Source: Nitzschia sp. pyKryTriq1 (Eukaryota; Bacillariophyta; Bacillariophyceae; Bacillariales; Bacillariaceae). From it: DNA of 64,000 nt. This document shows, one piece after another, positions 61,021-64,000 of the stretch (positions within the stretch are counted from its first letter, which is position 1; every line of letters starts with the position of its first letter). Both the position numbers and the translations under genes were made by a program. The notes under the pieces are model-generated. The model had not been told where the DNA came from and searched no databases. It saw only the letters and a list, made by a program, of their open reading frames with translations. Where the stretch lies: positions 2,181,001 to 2,245,000 of the forward strand of contig OY101122.1 in NCBI GenBank assembly GCA_956465555.1, written 5' to 3'.

Positions 61021-61620
61021 ATGAACGAAAAAGGCGCCGACTGCTGCTCCTGTGGCTCTGCGCATGATCGTCAAGTAATATTGCTGGTATTGCCATCAGT
61101 CAAGAAGTGTCAAATCGTCTCGGACAATGCCATAATGCCAACCAGATCCCTACTACGAAAACAGCAACAAACAAGAACAAGGCGCGCAAAACAACAACAA
61201 CAACAACAACGACAACGAACAAGGAGGCATTCATCGGATGCAGCCGCACGTTCTTCATCATCATCCCTACCGCCTACTATTAGTCATCTCTTTTCCGATT
61301 CGGAACGAGGAATCTCCTCTTCTGGAAGCTCAAAAAGTTCTCATTATTTGTTATCATCGCCACCTTCTTCTCCTTCTTCTGATTACGATGACAAGCAGAG
61401 CAATAAGAAGAATAAGTTCATTCTTCTTGCTCCTGCTCCACCTATTTCTCCGCGATCGGCGCGTTGGACCAGCTCCAGCTCCACGCCTCCACAAATTATG
61501 TTTCGAAAGTCTCGAGGAAAGACGAATAACAATGGCGGCAGCAGCAAGAATAGTGGCAGCGGAGGACTGAAGAGAATGGCAAGTGATTCCGCCCTCACTT
61601 GCCCCAAACGATCTACGTAA
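61021..61620 (+). CDS. Ser-rich hypothetical protein, paralog B
   Basis: 199 residues from ATG 61021. It shares with paralog A the islands QIVSDNAIMPTRSLLRKQQ (about residue 31), PPISPRSARWTSSS (about 140) and GLKRMASDSALTCPKRST at the very end. Its head is different (MNEKGADCCSCGSAHDRQV). Tandem duplication followed by turnover of the repeats between the islands is the simplest origin. It ends directly after the last island, while paralog A runs on about 60 residues. Confidence 0.65.
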   Translation: MNEKGADCCSCGSAHDRQVILLVLPSVKKCQIVSDNAIMPTRSLLRKQQQTRTRRAKQQQQQQRQRTRRHSSDAAARSSSSSLPPTISHLFSDSERGISSSGSSKSSHYLLSSPPSSPSSDYDDKQSNKKNKFILLAPAPPISPRSARWTSSSSTPPQIMFRKSRGKTNNNGGSSKNSGSGGLKRMASDSALTCPKRST

Positions 61621-62467
61621 CACCACCAGGGGTAGAAGTAGTAGTTATAGCAGCAGCAGGCGGCAAGCAGCTCTTGCTTCCTCCTTTGCTGCTGCTGCTA
61701 CTACTACTACGAGAGTAAGAGTAAAAATATGACGAGTTCTAAAACGAACCAACTAGTAGTAGTAGAGTATTCAAAATCCTGTTTGACTACTAGTAGTAGT
61801 AGTATCATCGTTTCCGCCAGTAGTACCAACTACTACTAGCTAGGTACGGTACTGCTTTTTGACTCTACTATGACGACATCATCATCGCAACGATCGATGA
61901 CGACTGTCTGTACCGGTGCGTCCGCATCCGTCCGACGACGACTGACTGACTCGGACGTTTTTTTTCTTTTTTTGGGCGGACAGATCAGCGGCGCGGTGGC
62001 AGCGTGAAAATTCAGTAGACTACAACATGGGTTACTTACTTACCGGACACCGCGACCGCACTACTACTGTACCGGCACTGTATACCAGTTCGTACCGATA
62101 GTCTGTACCAGTACGGTCGGTATCGTGCGCTGTATGTATGTTGCTGGACATGTGAAGAATATTGAATGAATGAATCTTTGACACACACGCACGCACGATG
62201 GGATATTCGATGATGATGTTCGTACAGTAGTATTCGGCATTCTCCACTTTCCTGTTTCCACTCCATACACCGGTACATACGAAGTACCGGTAGGCATGCT
62301 TGATGCTTGCTGATGCTCTTGTACTCTTTAATTTCCGACCGACCATCATCAAGATGATATACCGGTAGTATTATCACGTTCATTGTTGAAAAGACTCGAA
62401 TCATCGACTCTAGCTAGCTAGCTCAAGAAAAGACAAAGACGCAAGAATAAGCAAGCAGCAACACAAC
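61621..62467. other. Intergenic region before the CLC gene
   Basis: About 850 bp. It includes three ACCGGT sites (about 61911, 62270, 62287 and one at 62362) and a CTAG run (62410-62423). It probably contains the CLC promoter. Confidence 0.45.
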
Positions 62468-63035
62468 ATGGTATTAGGAGCACAAGCCGTCGATCTCGAC
62501 GAAGAGGAGCAGCATCATGATAATGATAATGTTGATGATGATGATAATGATGATGATGATGATCCTTTGAGGAGGATGATTCTTCCTAACAATAATAATA
62601 ATAATGATAATAATAATAATAATAATATTATTATTCCTCCACCCAGTACGACGCCCAAAGTGAGCAGTTTGGATTTTGAACGAATCGTCAATGATTATTC
62701 CATTCAAGCAACACGGGATCGATATGGTCTGGACATTTGCCGCAGCAACAGCAACAACAGCAGCAGCAGTAGCAGCATCATGATGGACCAAGAGGATGAA
62801 CATGGTCATGGTGATGATGATGGTGATGGTGATGATGATGAGAAGGATCAATCATCATCATCATCATTATTATTGATCAAGAAGAAGAAGACGAAGAATC
62901 ATCATCACCATCATAGACCCACAGCATCCGGGGACTACGGAACACTTCCTCCTGCCAGTAATAATACGGCCAGTAATAATACGGCCAACAACGACAGCAA
63001 GGATACAGACGACGACGACAACAATAACAATAAGA

Positions 63036-63067
<32 letters not shown>

Positions 63068-64000
63068 ACCATTCACAAAAAGACGACGACGAAACAACAA
63101 CATCGACGACGATCGACGACACGAACCGCGACTCGATGGATCTTGTCCGCCCTGGTCGGTTTGGTGACGGGTCTGACGACGATTTTCATTGTTCATATTA
63201 CCAGTGCGATTGTACATTGGAGGATTCGGACGCTCGATACCATGTTGTGTCAAGAAAATTCCGCCAGCGACTCGATATTTATCTTTGTCGCATTTGCCAT
63301 TTGGAATTTGTGTTTGGCCACGAGTGCTTGCGGGTTGTGCATCTACGTGGCTCCCGAAGGGACCGGATCGGGCATTCCCGAAGTCAAGGCGTATTTGAAT
63401 GGCGTACGGGTCAAAAAATTTACGTCGTGGCGATTGTTTGGGGTCAAAATTGTCGGTACCATTTTGAGCGTCTCGAGTTCCTTGGCGGTCGGTATGGAAG
63501 GTCCCTTGATTCATATTGGTGCCATTGTCGGGGCGTCCTTTACCAAATCCTCGTCCGTCTTGTCCAAATTACTTTCGGCTACTACTAGTAGTACTACTAC
63601 TAGTACTACTGCTAGTACTACTGCTAGTACTGCCACAAGTACATCACCATCATCATCCAGAAGAACAAGAAGAAGATGCAAACCAACATGCCAGTCATCG
63701 TGTTGCTGCCCTGTTCCGACCAACATTACGGCGTCTTCTTCTTTGTCTCTATGGGCCCAATCTCTTTGGACCTTTACCACGACCAATCTAGCGCACTTTT
63801 CGATTGATGCCGAACGCCGCGATCTCATTAGTATCGGAGCCTCGGTCGGATTCGCCGCCTCCTTTGGGGCGCCCATTGGCGGCCTCTTGTTTATTTTGGA
63901 CGATATTTCCAGCTACTTTTCCAAAAACATGTTCTTACGGACACTCGTCGCCAATGCGATTGGAACCTTTTGTTTGGCCGTCCAAAGTGGAAATCTATCC
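62468..64000 (+). CDS. CLC-family chloride channel/transporter, C-terminus cut by the window edge
   Basis: The frame is open from ATG 62468 to the window end (511 codons). About 220 residues of acidic, Asn and His-rich cytosolic head precede TM1 (WILSALVGLVTGLTTIFIVH). CLC signatures follow: GTGSGIPEVKAYLNGV (GSGIPE at 300-305), with Ser as in chloride-selective members; GMEGPLIHIGAIVGASF (342-346), where Glu is the gating glutamate; and SFGAPIGGLLFILDD (467 on). A Ser/Thr/Cys-rich insert of about 45 residues separates the GMEGP helix from the next conserved stretch DAERRDLISIGASVGF. The layout fits the eukaryotic CLC-7-like branch, often organelle H+/Cl- exchangers. Whether it is a channel or exchanger depends on the part beyond the edge. 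CBS domains are not visible yet. Confidence 0.9.

Overview
This window looks like nuclear DNA of a diatom, probably a pennate one; that is an inference from gene content. Evidence: two proteins carry a signal peptide followed by an ASAF-type plastid targeting motif (17808-18461 and 48844-49992) and a third has a similar A-W site (30263-32503). There is a violaxanthin de-epoxidase-related protein, a plastid terminal oxidase, a diatom-style heat-shock-factor DNA-binding protein, and a fragment of a Ty1/Copia element. Introns are short (about 90-500 bp) with GT-AG ends. Coding regions are full of trinucleotide microsatellites that encode runs of Ser, Asn, Gln, Asp, His and Thr. I cannot name the species.

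Layout, left to right. 1-3 kb: an unrecognised gene cut by the left edge, then the VDE-related gene. 3.5-6.2 kb: an FAD monooxygenase resembling kynurenine 3-monooxygenase and a low-complexity protein. 7.3-10.4 kb: a three-exon gene that joins a divergent HSP90/GHKL-type ATPase domain to a DUF2009 domain, the most unusual gene here. 10.8-14.5 kb: a small hypothetical gene, a repeat-rich gap, and a Copia fossil whose LTR-like segment lies just upstream of a CDK10/11-like kinase (14.6-15.9 kb). 16.5-18.5 kb: an acylphosphatase-like protein and a plastid-targeted membrane protein. 19.8-21.4 kb: an HSF-type gene whose DNA-binding domain needs an 8-nt micro-exon. 22.6-28.4 kb: a diatom-type hypothetical protein, a 2OG-Fe(II) oxygenase with ankyrin repeats, and an Rcf2/HIG1-like mitochondrial protein with a long 9-nt minisatellite in its second intron. 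28.6-32.5 kb: a two-TM protein and a DAG/sphingosine-kinase-like lipid kinase, divergently arranged. 33.4-34.2 kb and 47.5-48.4 kb: two ClpP proteases that share blocks of identical DNA. 35-47 kb: low-complexity proteins, a secreted Cys-rich protein, two membrane proteins and several dispersed repeats, including a 111-bp TIR element. 48.8-50 kb: PTOX. 50-57 kb: a repeat-rich stretch and two large low-complexity RRxS proteins. 58-61.6 kb: a 281-bp tandem repeat and a pair of paralogous Ser-rich proteins. 62.5 kb to the right edge: the first part of a CLC chloride channel/transporter.

There is no operon-like organisation; genes lie on both strands with their own promoters. Shared themes are mitochondrial proteostasis and respiration (two ClpPs, Rcf2-like), plastid redox and photoprotection (VDE-related protein, PTOX), and many intrinsically disordered proteins with RRxS motifs. 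Intergenic DNA is dominated by TAG/CTA-rich self-complementary sequence and by the palindrome ACCGGT.
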